DNA of 64,000 nt, from contig NZ_JAPEMC010000001.1 of assembly GCF_026343115.1 (NCBI RefSeq), forward strand, positions 4,483,501 to 4,547,500. The letters run 5' to 3'. This document shows, piece by piece, positions 25,974-33,730 of the stretch. The DNA comes from Streptomyces sp. NBC_00102 (GTDB taxonomy: Bacteria; Actinomycetota; Actinomycetes; Streptomycetales; Streptomycetaceae). The position numbers and the translations under genes were made by a program. Every line of letters starts with the position of its first letter. The first letter of the stretch is position 1. The notes under the pieces were generated by a model that did not search any database, was not told the origin of the DNA, and was given only the letters and a program-made list of their open reading frames with translations.

Positions 25974-27527
25974 ATGCGTTCGATCCGGGTACGGATTCTT
26001 GCGATATGCGCGGTACTGATCGTCGCAGGGGTCGGGGCCTGGCAGCTTCTCCCCTCCGGCGAGGTGGGTGGCAAGCCGATTACTGTGGGTACTGTCGACG
26101 AGGTCACCTCGCTCGACCCGGCAGGTGCGTACGACGCGGGATCCTGGGCCCTCTTCAGCAACCTGTACCAGACTCTGATGACCTTCAAGTCCGGAGCCAT
26201 CGTGCCCGAGCCGGACGCCGCGGAGAGCTGCGAGTTCATCGGCCAGAAGCTCACGACGTACCGCTGCAAGCTGCGCGACGACCTGACCTTCTCCAACGGT
26301 CACAAGATCACGGCGAAGGACGTCAAGTACTCCTTCGACCGAATGATGAAGATCAATTCCGATGTCGGTCCGGCGATCCTCTTCCCGGGCCTGCGGAACG
26401 TGGTGACCGAAGGCCGGGAGATCACCTTCAACCTGTCCGCCCGTGACGCGACCTTCCCCGCGAAGCTCGCCACCGGTGCCGGAGCGATCGTCGACCCGGC
26501 GACGTACCCGAAGGAAAAGCTCCGTACGGACAACAAGGTGGACGGCTCAGGGCCGTACACCCTGAAGTCCTACGAGGACGGCGTCAAAGCCTCGATGACG
26601 CCGAACGCCCGCTACAAGGGCGTGATCAAGAACGTCAACGCGGCGATCGACGTCCGGTACTACGACACCTCCGACAAGCTGCTCGCCGCCTGGAAGGCGG
26701 GCGACCTGGACGTGACGCACCGCCAGCTGCCGCCGGCCGAGATCGCGAAGATCAACCCGGCCGACCCGAACGTGCAGATCACCGAGATGGACAGCGCGGA
26801 GATCCGCAACCTGGTCTTCAACGTCCGTCCGGGCGCGACGCTTTCGGACAAGCGCATCCGGCAGGCCATCGCCTGGACGATCGACCGCGGGCCGCTGGTC
26901 GGCGACGTGTACGACTCCACCGTCGAGCCGCTCTACTCGCTGATCCCGCAGGGCTTCATCGGTCACTCGACGCCGTTCTTCGACACCTACCCGCAGCCCG
27001 ACGTGAACAAGGCGAAGGAACTGCTGCAGGAGGCCGGGGTAGAGACCCCCGTGGCGATCACCTACGCGTTCCGCCCGGACGGCGCGACCACCGTCGAGGC
27101 CGCCGAGCTCAAGCGCCAGCTGGAGAAGGACGGGCTCTTCAAGGTCACCGTGAAGCCGACGGAGTGGCAGGCGTTCCAGAAGGGCTACGCGGCCGGCAAG
27201 TACGACGCGTACACCGTCGGCTGGCTCCCCGACTTCCCGGACCCCGACACGTTCGGCCAGCCGCTCGTCGGCACCGACAACAGCCTCCACAACGGCTACT
27301 CCAACTCCAGGCTGGACGCGCTCGTCACCGACACCCAGGGGTTCGAGGACCGCAGCCGCACCTCGAACGACTTCAAGGAAATCCAGAAGATCGTCGGCGA
27401 GGACGTGCCGCTGGTGCCGCTGTGGCAGAAGAAGGACTACGTCATCGCCAAGACCGGGATCTCCGGTTCGCAGTACCTCTCCGACGGCACCGGCCTGTGG
27501 CGCCTCTGGGAGCTGAAGCGGATCTGA
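25974..27527 (+). CDS. ABC transporter substrate-binding protein, family 5 (peptide/nickel type)
   Basis: Extracytoplasmic solute-binding protein of the OppA/DppA family, 517 residues. The N-terminal hydrophobic segment (RILAICAVLIVAGVGAW) lacks a lipobox Cys, so it is either a cleaved signal or a membrane anchor. The family opening PITVGTVDEVTSLDPAGAYD and the LRDDLTFSNGHKITAKDVKY motif are clear, and AYTVGWLPDFPDPDTF is a typical late motif. The ATG at 25974 follows AAGGGAGAG. No permease or ATPase genes are adjacent, so it is an orphan binding protein. The ligand is unknown; oligopeptides are most common for the family. Confidence 0.92.
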   Translation: MRSIRVRILAICAVLIVAGVGAWQLLPSGEVGGKPITVGTVDEVTSLDPAGAYDAGSWALFSNLYQTLMTFKSGAIVPEPDAAESCEFIGQKLTTYRCKLRDDLTFSNGHKITAKDVKYSFDRMMKINSDVGPAILFPGLRNVVTEGREITFNLSARDATFPAKLATGAGAIVDPATYPKEKLRTDNKVDGSGPYTLKSYEDGVKASMTPNARYKGVIKNVNAAIDVRYYDTSDKLLAAWKAGDLDVTHRQLPPAEIAKINPADPNVQITEMDSAEIRNLVFNVRPGATLSDKRIRQAIAWTIDRGPLVGDVYDSTVEPLYSLIPQGFIGHSTPFFDTYPQPDVNKAKELLQEAGVETPVAITYAFRPDGATTVEAAELKRQLEKDGLFKVTVKPTEWQAFQKGYAAGKYDAYTVGWLPDFPDPDTFGQPLVGTDNSLHNGYSNSRLDALVTDTQGFEDRSRTSNDFKEIQKIVGEDVPLVPLWQKKDYVIAKTGISGSQYLSDGTGLWRLWELKRI

Positions 27528-27555
27528 TCCGCCGGTACTTCGCACGCCGTACACA

Positions 27556-27597
27556 CGAGGGCCCGCCCGCGGAAGTGATTCCGCCGGCGGGCCCTCG
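27556..27597. terminator. Bidirectional terminator between binding protein and MFS gene
   Basis: Perfect 12-bp arms CGAGGGCCCGCC (27556-27567) and GGCGGGCCCTCG (27586-27597), with an inner GGAA/TTCC pairing, between convergent genes. Confidence 0.85.
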
Positions 27598-27627
27598 TCG
27601 TCCGCACGGGCGCCGGTGCGCCCCGTT

Positions 27628-29214
27628 TCAGTGCGGGGTGCTTCCCCGGCGCAGGCCCGCCGCCGCGACGACCGCGCCGGCCAGGCAGAGGACGCCGGTG
27701 ACGGTGACGGCGGTGTGCACGCCGTTCATGAACGCCTGGCCGCTGCCCTCCACGACGGCCGCACGCAACGGGGCGGACATCGAGGCGGAGACCGGGGCGA
27801 CACCCATCGACACCGCGTCCCCGGCCCCGGCCAGGCCGTCCGCGATCTGCGCGGGTACCCCCGCACCGGTCAGTTCGCCGACGAGCGTGGAACCGACCCG
27901 GCCGCTGATCAACGAGACCAGCACCGAGGTGCCGAGCGCGCCGCCGATCTGCAGCGCGGTGGCCTGGAGGCCGCCCGCCACACCGCCGTCCCGGACCGGA
28001 GCCTGTCCGACGATCGCGTCCGAGGAGGCGGAGAGCACCATGCCGACCCCCAGCCCGAGCGCGACGAACGGCGGCCACATCGTCGCGTACGACGAATCGG
28101 TGTCCCAGGTCAGCATGGTGAAGGCCGCCGCCGCCTGGAGCACCATGCCCAGCGGCATGGTCAGACGCGGACCGAAGCGACCGGTCAGCGCGGCCCCCAG
28201 GGGCGCGGCCACCAGCGAGGCGAGGCTCAGCGGCAGGATGCGTACCCCGGCCTCCACCGGTGAGAAGCCCCGCACGTTCTGGAGGTAGAGCATCACGAAG
28301 AAGAGCACGCCGAGCATCACGAAGAAGTTCAGCGCGGTGACGACCGCACCGATCGTCAGGGAGCGGATGCGGAACAGCCGCATCGGCAGCAACGGGTGCT
28401 CCTGACGCGTTTCGTGGAAGCCGAAGCCCACCAGGACCAGCACGCCGGCGAGGATCGTGCCGAGCGTCCCGGCCGAACCCCAGCCCCAGGTCTCGGCCTT
28501 GACCACACCGAAGATCACGCAGATCAGGCCGGCCGCCAGCAGCACCACTCCGGGCACGTCGAAGCGATGGTGACCCGTGGAGTCCTTGCTCTGCGGCAGC
28601 ACGAACGCGCTGACCAGTACCGCGATCACGCCGATGGGCGCGTTGACCCAGAAGACCGACTCCCAGCTGACGTTCTCGACCAGCAGGCCGCCGACGATCG
28701 GGCCGAGCGCCGTGGACACGGTCGAGACCATCGCCCACAGACCGACCGCCATACCGAACTTGCGCGGCGGGAAGACCGCGCGGAGCAGACCCAGGGTGTT
28801 CGGCATCAGCAGACCGCCGAAGAAGCCCTGGAGCACGCGGAAGACGACGACACTCCCGATCGAGCCCGACAGCCCGATGGCGACGGACGCGAGCGTGAAG
28901 CCGACGACCCCCGCCAGATAGTAGGTGCGCCGGCCGAACCGGTCGCCGAGCTTGCCGCCCAGGATCAGCGAGGCGGCGAGGGCCAGCAGGTAGGCGTTGG
29001 TCACCCACTGGAGCCCGGCCGTGGACGCGTCGAGGTCGCGGCCTATCTCGGGGTTGGCGATGGCCACCACCGATGCGTCGAGCTGGACCATGAACAGGCC
29101 GAAGGAGACGGCCACCAGCGTCAGCCAGGGGTTCGCGCGGCGCCCCGCCGACGTGGCCGCCGGAGGTGGGGAGGAAGCGGGCAGGGGTGAGGAATCCACG
29201 GTGGTGGACGACAT
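27628..29214 (-). CDS. MFS drug exporter, DHA2 family (14 spans)
   Basis: Proton-driven efflux protein of 528 residues. It opens with LTLVAVSFGLFMVQLDASVVAIANPEIGRDL, the DHA2 motif containing the membrane-embedded Asp. Motif A lies in LGGKLGDRFGRRTYYLAG and the antiporter motif C in VSTALGPIVGGLLVENVSW. Length and hydrophobic segments fit 14 spans. The ATG (complement of 29212-29214) is preceded by AAGGAC-like sequence. A MarR regulator gene lies just upstream on the same strand, so a drug-induced regulator/exporter pair is likely. Confidence 0.92.
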   Translation of the reverse strand: MSSTTVDSSPLPASSPPPAATSAGRRANPWLTLVAVSFGLFMVQLDASVVAIANPEIGRDLDASTAGLQWVTNAYLLALAASLILGGKLGDRFGRRTYYLAGVVGFTLASVAIGLSGSIGSVVVFRVLQGFFGGLLMPNTLGLLRAVFPPRKFGMAVGLWAMVSTVSTALGPIVGGLLVENVSWESVFWVNAPIGVIAVLVSAFVLPQSKDSTGHHRFDVPGVVLLAAGLICVIFGVVKAETWGWGSAGTLGTILAGVLVLVGFGFHETRQEHPLLPMRLFRIRSLTIGAVVTALNFFVMLGVLFFVMLYLQNVRGFSPVEAGVRILPLSLASLVAAPLGAALTGRFGPRLTMPLGMVLQAAAAFTMLTWDTDSSYATMWPPFVALGLGVGMVLSASSDAIVGQAPVRDGGVAGGLQATALQIGGALGTSVLVSLISGRVGSTLVGELTGAGVPAQIADGLAGAGDAVSMGVAPVSASMSAPLRAAVVEGSGQAFMNGVHTAVTVTGVLCLAGAVVAAAGLRRGSTPH

Positions 29215-29439
29215 GGGTGTGCCTTGTCCTTCTGAGGGAGGGGTTGCGGGGTTGCCGGAAGAGCCCGAAGTTCCCCGGGAGTACGGGGAGAGAACGGGTG
29301 TGCGCCGCGCGGGCGGTACACGGAGAACGCCGGGGACCACGGCGCCGGAAGGCGCGCGGGTGGGCCGGGAGGTGTCTCCGGGGTGTGCCAGGATCTCCAG
29401 GGATCGATCCCCGGGGATCTTCCGGCAGGGGGGGAGGTG

Positions 29440-29916
29440 CTACTCGGCCGCGGGCGCCGGGTGCAGCGCGTCCGTCAGCGCGTTCAGCGCGCCGAGGGCT
29501 GACCCCAGCGCGTCCTGCTCGCCATCGGTGAGGGACTCCAGCGCGCGGGCGAGGTGGACGCCCTGGAGGCGCCGTACCTCTGCCAGTTCGCGCCTGGCCC
29601 GGGAGGTCGGGTACAGATGCGCGACACGCTTGTCCGCGGGGTCGGGGCGGCGTTCCAGCAGCCCTGCCACGGTGAGCCGGGAGACCAGGGCGCTCACGTT
29701 GTTCGGCCGCATCAGCAGCGCGTCGGCCGCCTCGCGGACGGTGGAGCCCTCGTACTGCGACACGAAACGCAGCAGCGCGAGCTGCCCCTCCGGAGGCTTG
29801 GGGCCCGGGAAGTCCTGGGCGATCCGGCGGTCGAGTGCCCGGTTCAGCGCGGGCAGGACGGACGCGAGCGCGGAGGCTCGGGGGTCGTCCTGCGCGGACG
29901 CGCGGGTGGCGGGCAT
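29440..29916 (-). CDS. MarR family transcriptional regulator
   Basis: A 158-residue winged-helix repressor: LALLRFVSQYEGSTVREAAD then MRPNNVSALVSRLTVAGLLERR, the wing PDPADKRVAHLYPT, and dimer helices at both ends. It precedes the DHA2 exporter gene on the same strand by 225 bp and probably controls it. The promoter just upstream puts the start codon at or next to the transcript 5' end. The ATG (29914-29916 complement) has no ribosome site, consistent with a leaderless mRNA. Confidence 0.9.
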   Translation of the reverse strand: MPATRASAQDDPRASALASVLPALNRALDRRIAQDFPGPKPPEGQLALLRFVSQYEGSTVREAADALLMRPNNVSALVSRLTVAGLLERRPDPADKRVAHLYPTSRARRELAEVRRLQGVHLARALESLTDGEQDALGSALGALNALTDALHPAPAAE

Positions 29917-29923
29917 GGTCCGG

Positions 29924-29953
29924 ACTTTAGGTCTGGTTCGATAGGTATGTCAA
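29924..29953 (-). promoter_or_regulatory. Sigma-HrdB-type promoter of the marR gene, leaderless
   Basis: On the minus strand TTGACA (complement of 29948-29953) and TAAAGT (complement of 29924-29929) are 18 bp apart. Transcription should start about seven bases on, at 29916-29918, coinciding with the ATG. Confidence 0.7.
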
Positions 29954-29997
29954 AAGAGGTGATGGGGGGTGCGGGGCGTGTGCCGCCGGGACGGACG

Positions 29998-30828
29998 TCA
30001 GCTCTTCTTGTTCGCGACCGCCGCCGAGGCCATCCCCGGCAGGAAGTCCGTGAACAGCTCGTGCACCTCGCGCACCAGCGGACGCAGCACCCGGAAACGG
30101 GCGAGCGCGACGCCCCGGGTGGTGAGCCGGGCGCCCCGGAGGGCGAGCCGCCGGGTGCGTTCCCGGTCCGGGGTGCGGTCGAACACCCAGTAGAGGACCA
30201 GGCCCATCTGGGAGAGCCACATCAGCTCCGGCAGGGCGTCCGCCAACTCCTCGGGGACCTTCGCCTTCGAACCCGCCAGCACCTCGCGGTGCAGGGCGAT
30301 CGCCGCTTCGCGGGCGGGCTCCGACTCCGCGGAGAACGGGCTCAGCGGACTGTCCGGGTCGGCCGCGTTCTTGAAGAACTGCGCCGCGAACTCGTGGTAC
30401 GGCGTGGCGACGTCGAGCCAGGCGGTCAGGACGCCCGCGAGGCGGGCCTCCAGATCGGTCTCGCGCTCCAGGACGACCCGGGCGGCGGCCCGGTGGTCGG
30501 CGCCGATGCGGTCGTAGAAGCCCTGGACCAGGTGTTCCTTGCCGGCGAAGTAGTAGTACGCGTTGCCGACCGAGACGCCCGCCTCCTGGGCGATGGCCCG
30601 CATGGTCGTCTTGTCGTAACCGCGTTCCTGGAAGAGCCGCAGAGCCGTCTCCAGGATGACCGTGCGGGTCTGCTCGCTCTTCGCGGAGCCACGGCCGGCG
30701 GCCTTCGACTCGGCGCCCGCCGCTTCGGACGCCACTTCCCCGCCCGCAGGCACCGTCACTGCCTCGCCGGGCCGCCGGCCGTCCGCCGCGCCGTCCGCGC
30801 CCCTGGTGTCCATCTCGTCCTTCGCCAC
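29998..30828 (-). CDS. TetR family transcriptional regulator
   Basis: A 276-residue regulator with an unusually long Gly/Ala/Glu-rich head (about 1-45) before the TetR helix-turn-helix: ILETALRLFQERGYDKTTM, AIAQEAGVSVGNAYYYFAGKEHLV. The remaining helices form a ligand-binding domain with no recognised ligand. The GTG at 30826-30828 (complement) is used here; an ATG 15 bases later is equally possible. It is the last gene of a tight operon (10-bp and 5-bp gaps) whose promoter carries two TTGAAC-N2-GTTCAA palindromes, the natural candidate sites for this protein. Confidence 0.9.
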   Translation of the reverse strand: MAKDEMDTRGADGAADGRRPGEAVTVPAGGEVASEAAGAESKAAGRGSAKSEQTRTVILETALRLFQERGYDKTTMRAIAQEAGVSVGNAYYYFAGKEHLVQGFYDRIGADHRAAARVVLERETDLEARLAGVLTAWLDVATPYHEFAAQFFKNAADPDSPLSPFSAESEPAREAAIALHREVLAGSKAKVPEELADALPELMWLSQMGLVLYWVFDRTPDRERTRRLALRGARLTTRGVALARFRVLRPLVREVHELFTDFLPGMASAAVANKKS

Positions 30829-30838
30829 GGGCCCAAGG

Positions 30839-31303
30839 CTATCCGTCCGTCACCTTCGGGGAGACCGCGCAGGCGGCGGACGGATCGCAGGGGGCGGCCC
30901 CCGTCACCGACCGGTACTTCGCGGCGGCCAGCACCGTCGCGCGGGCGAGCGGACGGCCCGCCGGGGTGGTGAGCCAGTGAGCCTTCGGCCGGTGGCCGGC
31001 GAGCGCCCAGAGGCAGACGATCCACGCCGCCGTCCCCCGGTACACCTGCCCCCGGTCGCCGACGACGGTGATCTCCTCCAGCGTCGCCGAGTGGTCCAGA
31101 TCCGGGAACCGCCGGTGGGCCTCCTCGGACGCGGCGGGCACCAGGTCCAGCGGGACGATCTGACGCTGCCCCCGCAGCCAGTGGCGCAGGTGGACGCAGA
31201 GCGGGCACTGGGCGTCGTACAGCACGGTGAGCCGGCGGACCGCCGTCCCCACGGCCGGGGTGCCCGCCCCCGTGGTGGGCACCCCGGTTCCTTCGTGGGA
31301 CAT
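30839..31303 (-). CDS. DCC (DUF393) family thiol-disulfide oxidoreductase-like protein
   Basis: A 154-residue protein with the DCC signature: LTVLYDAQCPLCVHLRHWL, a CPxC pair following an Asp. The family is predicted to have a thioredoxin-like fold, but its activity is largely untested. A second Cys pair near the C-terminus (PCDPSAACAV) is also present. The ATG (complement of 31301-31303) gives MSHEGTGVPTTG. It is the middle gene of the operon between a four-span membrane protein and the TetR gene. Confidence 0.82.
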   Translation of the reverse strand: MSHEGTGVPTTGAGTPAVGTAVRRLTVLYDAQCPLCVHLRHWLRGQRQIVPLDLVPAASEEAHRRFPDLDHSATLEEITVVGDRGQVYRGTAAWIVCLWALAGHRPKAHWLTTPAGRPLARATVLAAAKYRSVTGAAPCDPSAACAVSPKVTDG

Positions 31304-31308
31304 GCCGC

Positions 31309-31737
31309 TCACCTTCCGGCGGCGGGTGCCGTCCACGGGCCCTGCGGGCCGGTCCAGCCCTGCGGCGGTACCGGCGGGGTCTGCTCACGCTCCATCAGGC
31401 CCCGGCGGCGCATCCTGTTGAGGACGAAGACGTTGCCCAGGTGCATGGCGCCGAGCACCAGGAGGACGACGCCGATCTTCGGCGAGAGTGCGTCGAAGAG
31501 CGCACGGGCGTCCGCGATGTCGTCGGTGTTGCGCAGATAGAGCGTCACGAAGCCCAGGTTCACCAGGTAGAAGCCGACCACCAGCAGATGGTTCACGGCG
31601 TCGGCGAGCTTCTCGTTCCCCTTCAGGACGTCCGCGATGAAGATGCGCCCGTTGCGGCTCAGCGTGCGCGCCACCCAGACGGTGAGCGCCACGCTGACGA
31701 CCAGATAGATGACGTACGCGACCACGGTGAGATCCAT
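31309..31737 (-). CDS. Small integral membrane protein, first gene of the TetR operon
   Basis: A 142-residue protein with about three or four spans: VAYVIYLVVSVALTVWVARTL, LLVVGFYLVNLGFVTLYL and IGVVLLVLGAMHLGNVFVLN, then a Pro/Gly-rich cytoplasmic tail. I do not recognise a characterised family; it resembles uncharacterised actinobacterial membrane proteins. The ATG (complement of 31735-31737) follows AAGGGGGCTGGGG. Five bases separate it from the DCC gene. The palindrome 13 bases upstream of the start suggests tight repression by the operon's own TetR. Confidence 0.78.
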   Translation of the reverse strand: MDLTVVAYVIYLVVSVALTVWVARTLSRNGRIFIADVLKGNEKLADAVNHLLVVGFYLVNLGFVTLYLRNTDDIADARALFDALSPKIGVVLLVLGAMHLGNVFVLNRMRRRGLMEREQTPPVPPQGWTGPQGPWTAPAAGR

Positions 31738-31749
31738 GCCCCAGCCCCC

Positions 31750-31763
31750 TTGAACGTGTTCAA
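31750..31763. promoter_or_regulatory. TetR-type operator 1, TTGAACGTGTTCAA
   Basis: The palindrome TTGAAC-GT-GTTCAA sits between the predicted transcription start (about 31773 on the minus strand) and the start codon of the membrane protein, at about +10 to +23. Confidence 0.75.
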
Positions 31764-31779
31764 AAACCCGTTGCCATGG

Positions 31780-31816
31780 ACTGTAGACCTCTTCTTGAAC
31801 ATGTTCAAGAAGAGGT
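31780..31816 (-). promoter_or_regulatory. Promoter of the TetR operon embedded in a 30-bp perfect palindrome
   Basis: The palindrome at 31787-31816 has the half-site ACCTCTTCTTGAACA and a core TTGAAC-AT-GTTCAA. On the minus strand TTGAAC (31803-31808) acts as -35, followed 17 bp later by TACAGT (31780-31785) as -10. The palindrome also covers the last codons and stop of the upstream MFS gene. Repressor binding would cover the -35 box directly. Confidence 0.75.
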
Positions 31817-33061
31817 CCGGGTCTGCGTCGGCGCCACCTCGGGGGCACGGGGCGCGCCGGGGCCCGGTGCGGTCTCGAAGTGCCGGACGCCCGGCAGTGC
31901 GGCCGTGGCCAGGCAGCTCACCAGCACCGCCGCGGCGGCCACCCCGAGCGGGAGTCCGGGCCCCACCGCCGAGGCGGCCAGTGGGGCGAGTACGTACCCC
32001 AGAGGCATCGCGGCGATCGAGATCAGCCAGTCGTACGAGGTGACCCGGGCCAGGGTCTTCTCCGGGACGGCCGACATCACCGAGGTGTCCCAGACCGGGC
32101 CGAGGTACCCCAGGCCGGTGAGGGCGAGTCCGTACGCGGCGGCGGTCGCCCAGGCGGGCGCGGAGGCGGCGAGCAGTGCCAGGGGCAGGGCGTACGTCGA
32201 GAGGCCCAGGGTGGAGACCAGCACCGGGCGGCGCGGCCGGGCCCGGCCGGCCAGCAGGGAGCCTGCCAGCACTCCGGCGGAGCCGACCTGCATGAGGGTG
32301 ACCCACGTGCCCTCCCCGTCGCCGTGCGTGCCGACGGTCATCGCCGGGCCGAGGGTGGCCAGCACCGCCGCGGCGCCGTTCCAGACACCGTGCGCGATCA
32401 GGGTGGACCAGTACCAGTCGCGGGCGCGCACCTCGCTCCAGCCCTCCTTGAGGTCCGCGAGGACCGGGGAGTGGAGTATCCGGACGCGCCGTACCCGGAT
32501 CGCGGCCAGCAGCGCGGCGCACGCCGCGAAGCTCGCGCCGTCGAGCAGGAACGCCCACCCGGCTCCCACGGTCAGGACCAGGGTGCCTCCGAGGGCGGGT
32601 CCGCCGAGCCTCACCGCCCCGTTGACCGAGGCCATCAGGGCATTGGCGCGCAGTAGTTGGGAGTCGTCCACCGTGCCCCGGACCAGCGGGGCGGCGGTCG
32701 GCAGGGAGAAGGCCCCCGCGACGCCCCCGACCGCCTCGGCGGCCGCGATCTGCCAGAGGTGGGGGTGTCCGCCGAGGAGTTGCAGGCCGACGAAGATCTG
32801 GCCCGCCGCCCGTACCGCGTTGGTCACGAGCGCGACGGTCCTCGGGTCGAACCGGTCGCCGATCACCCCGCCGAGCGGCAGCAGTAACACCTTGGGGACC
32901 AGCGCGCAGGTCAGCACGAGAGCGAGGGCGCCGCTCGATCCGGTGGCCCGGTAGACGGCGAGGGTGAGCGCGACCGGCACGGCGGCGTCGCCGGCCAGGG
33001 AGAGGGTCTGGCCGGCGAAGAGCAGCGCGAAGGAGCGAGTGCGCAAGGGGTGGGAGGGCAT
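31805..33061 (-). CDS. MFS transporter (12-span, EntS/MFS_3-like)
   Basis: A 418-residue exporter-type MFS protein. It opens LRTRSFALLFAGQTLSLAGDAAVPVALTLAV, with motif A in PLGGVIGDRFDPRTVALVTN, and has 12 predicted spans followed by a Pro/Thr-rich tail. The ATG is at 33059-33061 (complement); TAGATT lies six bases upstream, so the mRNA may be leaderless. It is divergent from a MarR gene with a shared operator-like repeat between them, which suggests the MarR protein represses it. The substrate is unknown. Confidence 0.88.
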   Translation of the reverse strand: MPSHPLRTRSFALLFAGQTLSLAGDAAVPVALTLAVYRATGSSGALALVLTCALVPKVLLLPLGGVIGDRFDPRTVALVTNAVRAAGQIFVGLQLLGGHPHLWQIAAAEAVGGVAGAFSLPTAAPLVRGTVDDSQLLRANALMASVNGAVRLGGPALGGTLVLTVGAGWAFLLDGASFAACAALLAAIRVRRVRILHSPVLADLKEGWSEVRARDWYWSTLIAHGVWNGAAAVLATLGPAMTVGTHGDGEGTWVTLMQVGSAGVLAGSLLAGRARPRRPVLVSTLGLSTYALPLALLAASAPAWATAAAYGLALTGLGYLGPVWDTSVMSAVPEKTLARVTSYDWLISIAAMPLGYVLAPLAASAVGPGLPLGVAAAAVLVSCLATAALPGVRHFETAPGPGAPRAPEVAPTQTRTSS

Positions 33062-33067
33062 GAGCGT

Positions 33068-33086
33068 AATCTATTTCGGTTCCGAA
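33068..33086. promoter_or_regulatory. Divergent promoter/operator between MFS and marR
   Basis: TTCGGTTCCGAA (33075-33086) is a perfect inverted repeat about a TT centre. Next to it, on the minus strand, is the -10-like TAGATT (complement of 33068-33073) of the MFS gene. A wider pair ATTTCG (33073-33078) / CGAAAT (33098-33103) overlaps it. It is a natural MarR site, by inference. Confidence 0.55.
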
Positions 33087-33176
33087 TAATTCGCCATCGA
33101 AATGGGGGAGTTCGTGAGCGCCCCCGCGAGAACGGACGCAGTAGGGCGCGCGCCTGCGCGGGCGTACCATTCCGCC

Positions 33177-33692
33177 ATGCAGCCACGCGACCGGGTCGAC
33201 AGCCATATAGAGCGGTGGAAGCCGGTACTTCCCGGACTCGATCCGCACGTCGAGGGTGCGGTGACCCGGATGCAGAAAATCACCGCGCATCTGCGCCGGG
33301 TGCGGGAGCAGTCGCTCGCCGACGCCGACCTGGACCGCCCGGAGTTCGAGACCCTCCACGAGCTGGCCGGGCGCGGGGGCGCCGCCGCCCCGTCCGAACT
33401 GGCCGCCGCCCTCGATCTGGCGCCCGCCTCCGTCACCGGGCGGCTCGACGTGCTGGAGGGCCGAGGCTACGTACGCCGGACCCCCTCCACCACCGACCGG
33501 CGCAGGGTCGTCGTGGAACTCACCCCGCTCGGCCGGGCCACCTGGATGGGCTCCATGGACTACCTCGGCCACGAGGAGACCCGGCTGATCGACGTGCTGG
33601 ACGCGGAGGAGCGCGTCCTGCTCAACTCACTGCTGCGGCGCGTCCTGCTGGCCGCCGAACACCGCCCGGAGCCGGAGGGCTCCCGCTCCTGA
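33177..33692 (+). CDS. MarR family transcriptional regulator
   Basis: A 171-residue regulator. It has a winged helix with FETLHELAGRGGAAAPSELA, AASLDLAP-like LDLAPASVTGRLDVLEGRGY, and the wing RRTPSTTDRRRVVVELT. A long N-terminal helix (HIERWKPVLPGLDPHVEGAV) and C-terminal helices form the dimer interface. The ATG at 33177 gives MQPRDRVDSHIERW; an earlier in-frame start would overlap the operator and is less likely. It is divergent from, and probably represses, the MFS gene. Confidence 0.9.
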   Translation: MQPRDRVDSHIERWKPVLPGLDPHVEGAVTRMQKITAHLRRVREQSLADADLDRPEFETLHELAGRGGAAAPSELAAALDLAPASVTGRLDVLEGRGYVRRTPSTTDRRRVVVELTPLGRATWMGSMDYLGHEETRLIDVLDAEERVLLNSLLRRVLLAAEHRPEPEGSRS

Positions 33693-33699
33693 GCGGTGG

Positions 33700-33720
33700 C
33701 CCGGCGGCGGGGCCGCCGGG
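33700..33720. terminator. Short hairpin between convergent marR and membrane-protein genes
   Basis: Nine-bp arms CCCGGCGGC and GCCGCCGGG with a three-base loop, directly after the marR stop and before the convergent stop at 33731. Confidence 0.7.
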
Positions 33721-33730
33721 GCCGGGTCGT

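Noticed and set aside
31787..31816. 30-bp palindrome as a simple terminator of the MFS gene
   Set aside because: It overlaps the stop codon, lacks a U-tract, contains the same TTGAAC/GTTCAA core as a second site nearby and supplies a well-spaced -35 box; an operator explains more.
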